A DNA stretch of 39,273 nt, from contig JAWLBR010000018.1 of assembly GCA_041687495.1 (NCBI GenBank), forward strand, positions 1-39,273, given 5' to 3'. Positions 24,230 to 33,463 of this stretch are shown in pieces (the stretch's first letter is position 1; each line of letters starts with the position of its first letter). The notes below the pieces were generated by a model. It worked only from the letters and a program-made list of their open reading frames with translations. It had not been told where the DNA came from and searched no databases. Source of the stretch: JAWLBR01 sp041687495 (GTDB lineage: Bacteria; Bacillota; Limnochordia; DTU087; JAAYGB01). The position numbers and the translations under genes were made by a program.

Positions 24230-25027
24230 ATGAAAAAAATGAGTGTTTGGTTAGTTGTTGCCCTGGCCGTAGGAATGGTTTTGGGGACAGCGACCACAGC
24301 CTTTGCCGCGACAACCATCGAGACAATTGTCAGCCGTGGGACTTTGCGGGTAGCAACAGCCCCTGGGTACTTTCCCTTCGAAATGATTGGCGAAAACGGT
24401 GAGATCATCGGCTTCGATGTGGACATGGGGCAGGCCATTGCCGATGCCCTGGGCGTCAAGCTTGAGGTTGTACCCTTCGAGTGGGCCGGCGTGATTCCAG
24501 CCCTAGTTTCCAACAAGGTAGACTTGATCATCGCCGGTATGACCATCACTCCGCAGCGGGCCCTGAAAGTGTCCTTTACAGACCCGTACTTCAAGACCGG
24601 GCAAGCCATGATTGTGAGCAAGAAAAACCCAGGGATCACCAGTTGGGCAGACCTTGACAAAGAGGGTAAGACCATTGCAGTTAACCTAGGGCAAACCGGT
24701 GACTTCGCTGCCGAAAAGTTCTTTAAGAAGGCTAAGATCTCCAAGTATCAGGGTTCGGAAAACGTAGCTTTGGCGGTAGCTACGGGAAAGGCTGACGCCG
24801 CCATTCATGACCAACCTTGGATCCTGATCCAAGCCAAGAAGAGCAGCAACGTCATGTACGCCATTCCCGAGCCGCAAACTGTGGAAAATTTGGGTATTGC
24901 CCTGCCCCACAATGACCTGGAATTCAAACTTTGGCTAGATACTTTCCTCTTAGACTTTCTCAACTCTCCCAAGTATGAGGAGATGTACAATTACTGGTTC
25001 ATTGATATGCCTTGGATGAACGAATAG
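24230..25027 (+). CDS. Polar amino acid ABC transporter substrate-binding protein (SBP family 3)
   Basis: 265-residue secreted binding protein. A signal peptide (about 1-27, ending AFA) precedes the mature start. The mature protein shows the family-3 pattern GTLRVATAPGYFPFEMIGENGEIIGFDVDMGQAIADALG, then NKVDLIIAGMTITPQRALKVSFTDPYF. The Arg in TPQRA and the Asp in the later KADAAIHDQP stretch are the usual alpha-amino-acid contacts. There is no lipobox cysteine, so it may be periplasmic, which agrees with a diderm envelope. ATG at 24230 follows GAGGAG. It lies 77 nt after the hydrolase gene. Confidence 0.93.
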   Translation: MKKMSVWLVVALAVGMVLGTATTAFAATTIETIVSRGTLRVATAPGYFPFEMIGENGEIIGFDVDMGQAIADALGVKLEVVPFEWAGVIPALVSNKVDLIIAGMTITPQRALKVSFTDPYFKTGQAMIVSKKNPGITSWADLDKEGKTIAVNLGQTGDFAAEKFFKKAKISKYQGSENVALAVATGKADAAIHDQPWILIQAKKSSNVMYAIPEPQTVENLGIALPHNDLEFKLWLDTFLLDFLNSPKYEEMYNYWFIDMPWMNE

Positions 25028-25064
25028 CAGCGTGATTTAGGTTTGCGGAATGGAGGCTTAATCC

Positions 25065-25724
25065 ATGTTCAGCTTTGACTGGAGCATTGTAGTTCGGTAT
25101 TTCCCTGTGCTGGTGCAGGGCCTGAAAATGACCTTGATCATCTCTTTCGTCGCTACGCTGATCGGGATCAGCATTGGGACGGTGGCCGGTCTAGCTAGGA
25201 TCTCGCGGCAGCCCGCCATTCGAACCATTGCTTCAGTCTACGTCGAAGTCGTACGGGGAATCCCGCTCTTGGTTTTCCTCATGTACATCTTCTTCGGTCT
25301 GGGCAGTTTCATCAACGTCCCTGCTTTTACCGCAGCTGTGATCGGACTGGGACTGTTTAGCGGAGCTTACGTGGCTGAGATCGTCCGAGGCGGAGTTGAG
25401 TCCATTCCCAAAGGCCAGATGGAAGCGGCCCGTTCCCTGGGAATGACCTATCTGCAATCCATGTGGCTGGTAATTATCCCCCAAGCACTGAGAGCGATTT
25501 TACCATCGCTGGCGGGACAGTTCATCAGCCTGATTAAGGACTCATCGCTGGTGTCGGTGATATCTATTGTCGACCTCACGATGGTATCTAAGAACCTGGT
25601 GGTGCGAACGTTTCAAGCTTTTGAGATTTGGACTCTGACTGCTGTACTGTACTTGGTCATGACCTTCACGTGCTCAAGGCTCATTCAGCTGTGGGAGAAA
25701 CGATACCGCTCTTTCTACGCATAA
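25065..25724 (+). CDS. Polar amino acid ABC transporter permease (HisM/GlnP type)
   Basis: 219-residue inner-membrane permease with about five helices. The EAA loop contacting the ATPase is visible as GQMEAARSLGMTYLQSMWLVIIPQALR. The N-terminal GLKMTLIISFVATLIGISIGT matches the HEQRo family. One permease gene suggests a homodimer. ATG at 25065 follows GGAGG. It is the last gene of the importer operon and is followed by a hairpin terminator. Confidence 0.94.
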   Translation: MFSFDWSIVVRYFPVLVQGLKMTLIISFVATLIGISIGTVAGLARISRQPAIRTIASVYVEVVRGIPLLVFLMYIFFGLGSFINVPAFTAAVIGLGLFSGAYVAEIVRGGVESIPKGQMEAARSLGMTYLQSMWLVIIPQALRAILPSLAGQFISLIKDSSLVSVISIVDLTMVSKNLVVRTFQAFEIWTLTAVLYLVMTFTCSRLIQLWEKRYRSFYA

Positions 25725-25743
25725 GCTTTCGCAAGTACCCTTG

Positions 25744-25784
25744 GCAGCAAGCTGTGTCCTCCACGGCTTGCTGCTTTTTCTTGT
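25744..25784 (+). terminator. Intrinsic terminator of the amino-acid importer operon
   Basis: A 9-bp stem (25744-25752 with 25766-25774) and a 13-nt loop, followed by TTTTTCTT, starts 20 nt after the permease stop codon. Confidence 0.85.
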
Positions 25785-25968
25785 CCGTAATGTCCCTTGC
25801 CGCGTTCTCGCAGCACCCGCACTGGGTTAGGGGGCCGCATTGGTAATAAAGATGCAACAAACCCAGCAGGACTCAGACTCTGCAGGACGAATAGCACAAG
25901 CATCCGTACTTGTATGATCAGACGCATTTGAAGAAATATGACCAGACCAAAAAAGGAGCGAATCACCC

Positions 25969-26751
25969 GTGGAAATTGGAGTGTTCTTACACAGCTATGC
26001 TCTGCCGATGGAGGCATCGCTCGATCGAGCCATCGAGGCTGGTTTTGACCATGTCCAGATGTGGAACATCAAGGGCGATCATGACCCAAAACAGTTAACC
26101 CCAGCGACTCTGCAGGCACTGCAGGACAAGCTGAACAAGAATGTCATTACGGTGTCGTCGTTGTGCGGCCACCTACCCCTGTGCGACCCGAAAACTTCCT
26201 GGTACACTTTGCCAAAGCTGTGCGAAGTCATTGACCTGGCCGCAGCGATGGATGTCCCGTACATAACCACGGAGACCGGAATGCTGCCCGAAGGTGTTTC
26301 GTTTGACGAGGCTTGGCAGACACTACTGCAGTCGTTGGACGCGGCCTGCTCCCATGCTGCTTTGCGAGGGCGGACTCTCGCCATCGAGGCTGGTTCTAAA
26401 ACTTTAGTGAACTCCCCAGATCTACTGGAACGACTGATGCAGGAAGTGGACAGCCCGGCTTTGCGCATCAATCTTGACCCTGCTAACCTGTATAAGGCTG
26501 GACATGATCCCGTTCAAGCTGTCTACCAACTATCTGAGTATATTGTTCATGCCCACGCCAAGGATGCTAAACTGGTGGATGGAGCCTTTATCGAACCGAG
26601 ACTTGGAGACGGAGATGTTCCGCTAAAGGAGTTTTTTGCCGCCCTTAAGTCAGTAGGTTTTGCTGGTGTCGTAGCCATCGAGCGGGAAGCAGGTACTACC
26701 CGGGAGGCAGATATCATGCACGCTTGGGAACTACTGAAAGGGTGGCTCTAG
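25969..26751 (+). CDS. Sugar phosphate isomerase/epimerase family protein (TIM barrel)
   Basis: 260-residue cytoplasmic protein of the xylose isomerase-like, AP endonuclease 2 fold. Metal-site residues expected from the family are seen in AIEAG (Glu), RINLDPANL (Asp), VHAHAKDA (His, Asp) and the C-terminal AIERE (Glu). Members isomerise or epimerise keto-sugars, inosose or related polyols. GTG at 25969 follows AAGGAG with a 10-nt gap. The gene lies 50 nt before an oxidoreductase of the Gfo/Idh/MocA family, a common pairing in inositol or sugar-derivative catabolism. The specific sugar is unknown. Confidence 0.88.
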   Translation: MEIGVFLHSYALPMEASLDRAIEAGFDHVQMWNIKGDHDPKQLTPATLQALQDKLNKNVITVSSLCGHLPLCDPKTSWYTLPKLCEVIDLAAAMDVPYITTETGMLPEGVSFDEAWQTLLQSLDAACSHAALRGRTLAIEAGSKTLVNSPDLLERLMQEVDSPALRINLDPANLYKAGHDPVQAVYQLSEYIVHAHAKDAKLVDGAFIEPRLGDGDVPLKEFFAALKSVGFAGVVAIEREAGTTREADIMHAWELLKGWL

Positions 26752-26801
26752 ACAAGCCAGGACTACCGATAGCCTGAGACACGACTAAAGGAGTGACACA
26801 A

Positions 26802-27872
26802 ATGGGGGAAAAAGTAAGGGTTGGTGTTGTCGGAGCCGGATTTATCGCCAACGGCGCCCATCTACCATCGTATGCTGCTTTGGATACAGTTGAGTTAGTC
26901 GCGATCTGTGATGTAATTCCGGAAAGAGCACAGAAAGCTGCCGACAAATTTGGGGCAGCCAAAGTGTTTACCGATTATCAAGAGATGCTGGCTACCTGCG
27001 ATTTGGATGTGGTCAGTGTCTGTACTCCCAATGATGGGCACGCTCCCATCACCATTGCGGCTCTAGAGGCTGGCTGCAATGTCCTATGCGAAAAGCCAAT
27101 GGCCCGCAATCTAGCCGAAGCCAGGACCATGCGCAAGGTCGCTGAGACCGCCAAAGGTCAGTTGATGATTGCTTACCCAAGGCCTTTCAACCCCAGCGTA
27201 GAATACGTCCGCTCCCTGGTAGAAGAGGGGTACTTCGGTAATATCTACCACGCCAAGGCTGTGGCAACTCGGAGGCGGGGAGTCCCCACTTGGGGCAAGT
27301 ACCTAAACAAGACCATTCAGGGAGGTGGTCCGCTGTTGGACATTGGCTCCCACTCCCTGCATATGACTTTGTGGCTGGCGCAGAAATTCGATGCGGTTGA
27401 AGTTAGCGCCACGGTCCATAACCTGATTGGCAAAACCGGGGGATACAACCCCTCGGGGCCATGGGATCCAGCCGAGTACCAGGTGGAAGACTCCGCTTTC
27501 GGGTTTATCCGCTTTGCTGACGGTTCCAGCGTTACTTTAGATTCCAGCTGGGCCCTGCACACCCACGGTGAGCTGGGAGGCTCGATTCTCTACGGTGACA
27601 AGGGCGGTGCGGAAGTATATACTGTGGGCCGGCCAGAGAAACCGATCGCCATCTACGGAGAAGATCAGCACCGCTTATTGGATATTGTGCCAGCACCGGT
27701 GCAGGACAGTGGAAAGTCTCACCACTACCGAGAGATTGACTTCTTCGTCAACAAAGTAGTTCTCGGCGGTGAGGCTCCCCGGGTAAAGACAGACGAAGCC
27801 CTAAAAGTGTCTGAGATCTTGGCAGCATTCTATGAATCTGCCGAGTCCGGCAAGGCAGTGCGCCTAGACTAG
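26802..27872 (+). CDS. Gfo/Idh/MocA family oxidoreductase
   Basis: 356-residue NAD(P)-dependent dehydrogenase of sugars or cyclitols. The N-terminal Rossmann motif is VGVVGAGFIANGAHLP. The catalytic-site region has CEKPMARN, with the conserved Lys, followed by MIAYPRPFNP. The C-terminal domain includes GGGPLLDIGSHSLHM, which carries the Asp and His of the family active site. ATG at 26802 is preceded by AAGGAG with an 8-nt gap. It is the second gene of a two-gene catabolic unit, and a terminator follows at 27919-27964. Confidence 0.93.
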   Translation: MGEKVRVGVVGAGFIANGAHLPSYAALDTVELVAICDVIPERAQKAADKFGAAKVFTDYQEMLATCDLDVVSVCTPNDGHAPITIAALEAGCNVLCEKPMARNLAEARTMRKVAETAKGQLMIAYPRPFNPSVEYVRSLVEEGYFGNIYHAKAVATRRRGVPTWGKYLNKTIQGGGPLLDIGSHSLHMTLWLAQKFDAVEVSATVHNLIGKTGGYNPSGPWDPAEYQVEDSAFGFIRFADGSSVTLDSSWALHTHGELGGSILYGDKGGAEVYTVGRPEKPIAIYGEDQHRLLDIVPAPVQDSGKSHHYREIDFFVNKVVLGGEAPRVKTDEALKVSEILAAFYESAESGKAVRLD

Positions 27873-27918
27873 TTGCGTTGAGTCACCTAAACCCGGTAGG
27901 GTTGAACTTATGATGGAC

Positions 27919-27964
27919 AAAGGGTGGATTACTTCATTGACAGCTGAAGTAACCCACCCTTTTT
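27919..27964. terminator. Bidirectional intrinsic terminator
   Basis: A 15-bp stem with one mismatch (GGGTGG-A-TTACTTCA with TGAAGTAA-C-CCACCC) closes an 8-nt loop, with A-tract and T-tract on either side. It separates the oxidoreductase gene from the convergent kinase-like gene. Confidence 0.92.
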
Positions 27965-27980
27965 GCTTTCCCCGAGACCC

Positions 27981-28541
27981 TTACTCCTGTACGAAGCTCA
28001 ACAAAAGCTTCCGCAGCACCCTTAACCGCCTGGGAGTACACTCTCCCCAGATAATAATATCTGCATCCTGCTTGGTTGGCTCAATGAACTTCCAGTGGTT
28101 GCCTTGAGCGTCCTTGCGATACCAAGCAGTGATCTCGGCCAGTTCCCTCCCGGCAGCAACATTTCGTTCAATCCGGCGCATTATCCGTTCCTGCGCTTCC
28201 ATATCGATGTACACCGTTAGGTCAAAGAGCTCCAAGATCTCCGGAAAGGTCAGCACTAGATGACCTTCAACAATGACGATAGGCCGGGGTTGGTAATTGT
28301 ACTCCCGTCCTCTACTTGTCACGGTGACGCTCCTGCCATCGGCAATAGCTTCTAGATCTGCCTTGGCCCGGTCTATATCAATACTCTCCGGACGGTTGTT
28401 GGTCCCCGCATTGGGAAAGAAGTAGGTGTCTAGGTGGATCACTTCCACCATGTCCTTTCCCAGATCCTCCTGTAGTCTCGCACACAAGGTGCTCTTACCT
28501 GATCCTGAACCGCCGCCGATGGCGACAAAAACCGGCTTCAT
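27981..28541 (-). CDS. Uridine kinase-like P-loop NTPase
   Basis: 186-residue cytoplasmic kinase of the uridine kinase/phosphoribulokinase group. Walker A is GGGSGSGKST at 9-18, followed by VEVIHLDTYFFP, which matches the nucleoside-binding HLDxY region. VIVEGHLVL corresponds to the Walker B-like strand and RRIERN to the lid. It is slightly shorter than typical uridine kinases (about 205-215). ATG at 28541 follows GGGGGAG. The upstream neighbour on the same strand encodes a GGDEF-EAL protein. Nucleoside specificity is unproven. Confidence 0.85.
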   Translation of the reverse strand: MKPVFVAIGGGSGSGKSTLCARLQEDLGKDMVEVIHLDTYFFPNAGTNNRPESIDIDRAKADLEAIADGRSVTVTSRGREYNYQPRPIVIVEGHLVLTFPEILELFDLTVYIDMEAQERIMRRIERNVAAGRELAEITAWYRKDAQGNHWKFIEPTKQDADIIIWGECTPRRLRVLRKLLLSFVQE

Positions 28542-28596
28542 CTGTTACTCCCCCACCACATTACTTGTCCCAGGCTGCCAGGCAGCCCTTCACACT

Positions 28597-30561
28597 CTAC
28601 TCCTCATCCCGGGCTGCAGCCGCTTCACGGCAAAATCTAGCTGCTTCGATCGGGGCAGGTCTCCCCAAGAAAAAGCCTTGGGCATACCTAATCCCGAGAG
28701 AGTGCAAGTGGTACAGTACCGCCTCATTTTCCACCCATTCGGCAATAACCCTTTTTCCTAGAGCTTGGGCTACTGTTGTCATGGCATCGACTACAGCTCG
28801 ACTGGCGTAATCGGTGTCCATGTTCTTCACAAACGAGCCATCTATCTTCACCCAATCTACGGGAAGGTTTCGCAGATACGAGAACGTGGAAAACCCTGCC
28901 CCAAAGTCGTCCAGGGCAAAAGAGCAGCCCAAATTCTGCAGTCGGGAGGTCCACTCCTGCATCTTTTGTCTATCGGTGATAGCCGCCGTTTCGGTGACCT
29001 CAAAAACCAGCCGGCCCGGCGCGATTCGGTACTCTCGAATTTTCCGCTCCAACCATCCCAGCAGCCCAGAGTCGGTCAGACTAGTGCCGGAGAGGTTTAC
29101 AAACACATTTAGGGTGGGACGTTGCACAAGAAGTTCGATTACACGCTCTAATACACATCGGTCCACCTCTGGCATGAGGCCGTACCGCTCGAAAACGGGG
29201 ATGAACTCCCCAGGGTACACAATTTCATCGTCCTCTCCCTTCACCCGCAGCAAAACCTCGTAGTAGTCGGGAGTACCCGAATCAATGTCAACAATGGGCT
29301 GCAGATGTAGCAGCATCCGCTCTCCCAACTGGCCCCTACGAATCCAGAAGAGCCAGCGGCTAGCCCGACTCAACGTTCCAGTGGGCTGTTTGTCTCTCTG
29401 ATAGAACACTACCCTGTTCTTGCCAGTGTTTTTGGCTTGAGTCAAAGCTTCGTCGGCGGCAGCCAGCAACTTACGCAAGCCCAGCGCTGTTTCCAACGCC
29501 ACCATGCCAATACTGGCGGTCAGAGGGATGCCTTCCGCAGCTACTGTAAAGCAGCTGCCTTGTATCTCGCTGCGAATCCGCTCTGCAGTTAACTCCGCCT
29601 CCTCAAGGGAGATGTGTTTCAAAATCACGCCAAACTCGTCTCCACTCCACCGACCCAGTATAGCATCAGCGGGCAGAATATCTGCAATAATCTCTGCCAA
29701 CTGGCTCAGCACCTGATCTCCTAGGTCATGTCCGATTCTCTCATTCACTAGCTTGAAATTGTCTAGGGCAATGACCAGAAAAACCGGCCAGAAATCACTG
29801 TGAGAAGCAGCCAGAAGGCTCCCAAGGCTTTCTTCTAAGGACCTGCGGTTGGGCAGTCCGGTGAGTGAATCACGACGTGCCAGGTAGCGAACCTGCTCTT
29901 CTGCTATCCTTCTCAAGGTTAGGTCGGCAGCAGCGGCTACCATCCCGGTGGGGCGAGATGAGCTATCGGTCATTGGCGCCAGGGATACACTGGTTTCGAT
30001 TCGAGTACCGCCTTTTGTCGTAAAAACCAGCTCCAGGTCTGTATACCTGTCCCCTCCCAGGACGCGATCCAGCACTTGGCTCAGTGCGCCGCTATCATCC
30101 TTCTGTATTATGGGCAGGGAACGGCCCAAGACTTCGTCGCTGCTCCATCCAAACATGCGCTGGGCAGAAGAGTTCCAAGCTCGCACTCGAGCCTGCCTGT
30201 CAAGGACGCACAGCGCTACTGGGGCGGCGTCCAGAATGGCGTTCAAGGCCTGGTTGCTCGCGTAGAGTTCCCTATCCCTAGCCTCGATCTTTGTCAAGTA
30301 TCTGCTCAACTCCACATACAGAAGAGTTGCAGTAACTCCCACAAAAACCCCGCCCTTGTATGTTTGGGCCGCCGAAATCCATTTCGGATCACGTCCCAGC
30401 CAAAGTAGCACCCGATCAGACATTAAGATCCAAACTCCAGCGACTGCGAGGTATGCTCCGCTGATGCGAATCGCGTGATTCGGGAAGCACCGATTCCATT
30501 TCTGTGCCATTGCCTTCCATTTGCTTTGCAGGTTCACGTCCTCACATCCCGGAATTACCAT
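28597..30561 (-). CDS. Membrane PAS-GGDEF-EAL protein, probably a c-di-GMP phosphodiesterase
   Basis: 654-residue inner-membrane sensor. Two N-terminal helices (about 33-55 and 68-90) lead into a PAS domain (about 103-215), a GGDEF domain (about 222-390) and an EAL domain (about 410-640). The GGDEF half reads SGDEF at 306-310. The first metal-binding Asp of the DxD-FK motif is Ala265, and there is no RxxD inhibitory site, so cyclase activity is unlikely. The EAL half keeps Glu435 (in EVL rather than EAL), Asn489, Glu524, DDFG at 551-554, VKID at 571-574, Glu608 and QGFFLGRP, so it should hydrolyse c-di-GMP. The start is uncertain: ATG at 30561 lacks a clear ribosome binding site, and ATG at 30510 is possible. 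Confidence 0.92.
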   Translation of the reverse strand: MVIPGCEDVNLQSKWKAMAQKWNRCFPNHAIRISGAYLAVAGVWILMSDRVLLWLGRDPKWISAAQTYKGGVFVGVTATLLYVELSRYLTKIEARDRELYASNQALNAILDAAPVALCVLDRQARVRAWNSSAQRMFGWSSDEVLGRSLPIIQKDDSGALSQVLDRVLGGDRYTDLELVFTTKGGTRIETSVSLAPMTDSSSRPTGMVAAAADLTLRRIAEEQVRYLARRDSLTGLPNRRSLEESLGSLLAASHSDFWPVFLVIALDNFKLVNERIGHDLGDQVLSQLAEIIADILPADAILGRWSGDEFGVILKHISLEEAELTAERIRSEIQGSCFTVAAEGIPLTASIGMVALETALGLRKLLAAADEALTQAKNTGKNRVVFYQRDKQPTGTLSRASRWLFWIRRGQLGERMLLHLQPIVDIDSGTPDYYEVLLRVKGEDDEIVYPGEFIPVFERYGLMPEVDRCVLERVIELLVQRPTLNVFVNLSGTSLTDSGLLGWLERKIREYRIAPGRLVFEVTETAAITDRQKMQEWTSRLQNLGCSFALDDFGAGFSTFSYLRNLPVDWVKIDGSFVKNMDTDYASRAVVDAMTTVAQALGKRVIAEWVENEAVLYHLHSLGIRYAQGFFLGRPAPIEAARFCREAAAARDEE

Positions 30562-30816
30562 AGTTTGTCTTGCGCTAGATCCGAATAATGGGCATCATCA
30601 CATTATTCTAAGGTACTTCACGTTTATATTCATATTCCTCACAGAGAATTGCTTCCCTGCCCAGGACTTTGTTAGAAGGCGGCGCCAAGTTGGAGAAAAA
30701 GAGTAGTAGTATGAAGGAATTGAATCCCATATTAGGAAAACATAATTGTGTCCATATTAGCTTGTACACGGCCAATGGGCACTGGTCGTCATTACGGAAA
30801 GGAGCAGCAGTCAGCT

Positions 30817-32379
30817 ATGAAACCGAGTAAGTTTGCCCGATTTCTTGTCGCTATTGTCCTCGTCACCCTGTTTGCAGCAACCACCTGCACGACTGCTCAA
30901 CAAAACGCATCTCCCAAACCGCTGGTGTTCGCCCAAGGGGCTGACCCCCGTGGCCTCGACCCAGCCTATGTTGATGACGGCGAGTCTGCAAAAATACTGG
31001 TAAACATCTGTGACACATTGGTTCGCTACGCCCCAGAGAGCACCGAATTGAAGCCCAGTTTGGCCCGTGATTGGTCCCTGGATAGCAGTGGTACGATCTG
31101 GACCTTCCATCTACGAGAAGACGTAGTGTTTCATGACGGTACGAAGTTTAACGCTGAGGCGGTGAAGTTTAGTGTAGACCGCCAGCTAGCTCCCAATCGG
31201 ACAAGCGATATGCCCTATGCTTCCTTCACATTCGGTCCCGTAGACCACGTAGAGGTTGTGGACGAGTATACCGTACGCTTCCATCTGAAGGAGCCCTATA
31301 CACCCTTCTTATCCAACCTGGCCATGGCAGTGGCGGCGCCCATCGTCAGCCCGGCTGCGGCAGCCAAGTACGGAGACAAGCTGATGCAAAACCCGGTGGG
31401 AACCGGCCCGTTCCGGTTTGTCCGCTGGGACAAAGGGCAACAGATAGTGTTAGAAAGAAATGCCTCCTACTGGGGTGATCTGCCAAAGATCACAAAGCTA
31501 ATCTTCCTGTTCCGCCGCGATGAATCCACAAGGGTCAGTGAGCTTTTGGTGGGGGATTCCGATATCATTGATGGAATATCTCCAGCTATGGTAGATGTGT
31601 TGAAGCGGAGTGGCATGAGCATCATCTCCTCGCCGGGGATGAACATTAACTACTTTGGTTTTATCTGCTCTGGTCCCCCCTTCGATAACCCCACTGTCCG
31701 CAAAGCCATCACCATGGCGATACAGCGGGACACACTGGTTGGTCACCTGTATCGCGGCATTGCCCAGTTGGCCAATGGACCGGTACCTCCATTTATCCTT
31801 GAAAATACATCAGGAACTCAACCATATAAGTACAACCTGGAAAAGGCTAAAGAACTGTTGACAGAGGCGGGATTGGGACACGGGTTTAGGTTTACTATCT
31901 TGGCTTACGTCAACCCTCGCCCGTACAATCCCCTCGGTGGAGAAAGACTGGCTACCGCTATCCAGGCAGACCTGAGGCAGCTGGGAATCGAAACGGATAT
32001 TCGAGTCATTCCCTGGAAGGACTATCGCAATGCTGTCTTTGAAGCGGAACCTGGCACAGCGTTCGTTTACGGGTGGGTCGGTGACAATGGCGACGCCGAT
32101 AACTTCCTGAGCTTGTTTGAGTCAAAAGAGATCACAAGCAGCCTAAACAAGGCCAAGTACAGTAACAGTGAAGTCGACGCACTCCTACAAGAAGGGCGAC
32201 TAACTACGGATCCGACCCGGCGTCAGCAGATCTACTCCAGGATTCAGGAGATCATAGTTGAGGAAGCCCCTTGGGTGTTCCTAAGTCACAGCCAGGTCCT
32301 GGTCGCGCACCGACCTGAAGTGAAGGATTTTGTTGTTCACCCGACGGGAGTCATTTTCTTCAAGAACGCGAGAAAATAG
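30817..32379 (+). CDS. Peptide-type ABC transporter substrate-binding protein (SBP family 5)
   Basis: 520-residue secreted binding protein of the DppA/OppA group, which binds peptides, nickel or glycosides. A signal peptide occupies about 1-27; a Cys near its end (ATTC) is not a good lipobox, so signal peptidase I cleavage and a periplasmic location are possible. Family stretches are ADPRGLDPAYVDDGESAKI, WTFHLREDVVFHDGTKF and GTGPFRFVRWDKGQQIVLERN. I place the start at ATG 30817, where GGAG lies 12 nt upstream (long); an earlier in-frame start at 30748 would hide the signal peptide. It heads an operon with two permeases. Confidence 0.92.
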   Translation: MKPSKFARFLVAIVLVTLFAATTCTTAQQNASPKPLVFAQGADPRGLDPAYVDDGESAKILVNICDTLVRYAPESTELKPSLARDWSLDSSGTIWTFHLREDVVFHDGTKFNAEAVKFSVDRQLAPNRTSDMPYASFTFGPVDHVEVVDEYTVRFHLKEPYTPFLSNLAMAVAAPIVSPAAAAKYGDKLMQNPVGTGPFRFVRWDKGQQIVLERNASYWGDLPKITKLIFLFRRDESTRVSELLVGDSDIIDGISPAMVDVLKRSGMSIISSPGMNINYFGFICSGPPFDNPTVRKAITMAIQRDTLVGHLYRGIAQLANGPVPPFILENTSGTQPYKYNLEKAKELLTEAGLGHGFRFTILAYVNPRPYNPLGGERLATAIQADLRQLGIETDIRVIPWKDYRNAVFEAEPGTAFVYGWVGDNGDADNFLSLFESKEITSSLNKAKYSNSEVDALLQEGRLTTDPTRRQQIYSRIQEIIVEEAPWVFLSHSQVLVAHRPEVKDFVVHPTGVIFFKNARK

Positions 32380-32421
32380 CCGAGAGTCCCCTGTTTCCCA
32401 CAAGTGCTGGAGATGACAAAA

Positions 32422-33426
32422 TTGCTGAAGTACATTTTGCGGCGCCTAAGCCAAATCTTCCCAGTCGTATTTGGCGTGACTGCTCTAGTGATGTTTCTTC
32501 TGCGTGTCTCCACGCCGGATCCTGGGGCTCTCATTGTAGGGCAGCGGGCTGGGGGCCAACAGCTCACGGCCCTGAGAGCCGACCTCGGCCTGGACCTACC
32601 CTGGTACAGACAGTTCTGCAACTTTATCTACGGGGTTGTTACAGGCGATTGGGGTCAATCGTATATGACCAAGACGCCAGTACTTCCTGAACTACTAGAT
32701 CGCGCAGCGGCCACCATAGAGTTGTCGCTATTGACCATGGCGGTCTCTTTGGCGTTCGGGATTCTGCTTGGCACCATTGGAGCAGTTACAAAGAATAAGC
32801 TATGGAGCTGGTTGATAGCCGCCGGTACTTCCTTGGGGCTTTCCATCCCTGGTTTTGGTCTCAGTTTACTGCTGGTCACTGGTTTCGGTGTAACCATGCG
32901 GTTGGTCCCCGTGGCCGGTCGCGTCGGGTTCGAACTTGCACCCACTCACCATACAGGTTTGTTGGTTCTGGACAGTCTGTTCACCCGCAATTGGTCAGCA
33001 TTAGTGAGTGTGATACATCATCTACTTCTTCCCACCCTGACGCTCTCCATCCCCACCGGTGCAATCATTGCGAGAATCACCCGTCTCAGCCTCCTTGAGG
33101 TGGTGTCCCACGACTATATCAGAACAGCTAGAGCCAAGGGTCTAAGGTCCAAAACAGTGGTATACAAGCATGCATTACGTAACGGGCTGCCTCCGGTCTT
33201 GGCTACTATTGGTATTCAGTGGAGTCGTTTGCTCAGTGGGGCGATGGTGGTGGAGACAGTCTTCGCGTGGCCAGGATTAGGTCTGCTTTTGGTGGACGCC
33301 GTTCAATCCGGGGATTTCCCCATCATCCAGGGCATCGTCCTCATTACCGCTTTCGCCTACACCGTGGTTAGCCTTGTGGTCGACGTTCTCTGCGCCCTTA
33401 CCCTTCCTGCTGTTCGGTATATTTAA
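32422..33426 (+). CDS. Peptide-type ABC transporter permease (DppB family)
   Basis: 334-residue inner-membrane permease. The N-terminus LKYILRRLSQIFPVVFGVT is typical of DppB/OppB. The EAA motif that docks the ATPase is seen as YIRTARAKGLRSKTVVYKHALRNGLPPVL. TTG at 32422 has GGAG 9 nt upstream and gives the usual N-terminus; GTG at 32404 and ATG at 32413 are in frame but sit on or before that site. It follows the binding-protein gene by about 42 nt. Confidence 0.93.
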   Translation: MLKYILRRLSQIFPVVFGVTALVMFLLRVSTPDPGALIVGQRAGGQQLTALRADLGLDLPWYRQFCNFIYGVVTGDWGQSYMTKTPVLPELLDRAAATIELSLLTMAVSLAFGILLGTIGAVTKNKLWSWLIAAGTSLGLSIPGFGLSLLLVTGFGVTMRLVPVAGRVGFELAPTHHTGLLVLDSLFTRNWSALVSVIHHLLLPTLTLSIPTGAIIARITRLSLLEVVSHDYIRTARAKGLRSKTVVYKHALRNGLPPVLATIGIQWSRLLSGAMVVETVFAWPGLGLLLVDAVQSGDFPIIQGIVLITAFAYTVVSLVVDVLCALTLPAVRYI

Positions 33427-33463
33427 ACGAGGATAATACTCCTTGAGAATTAGGTGAGTTTGC

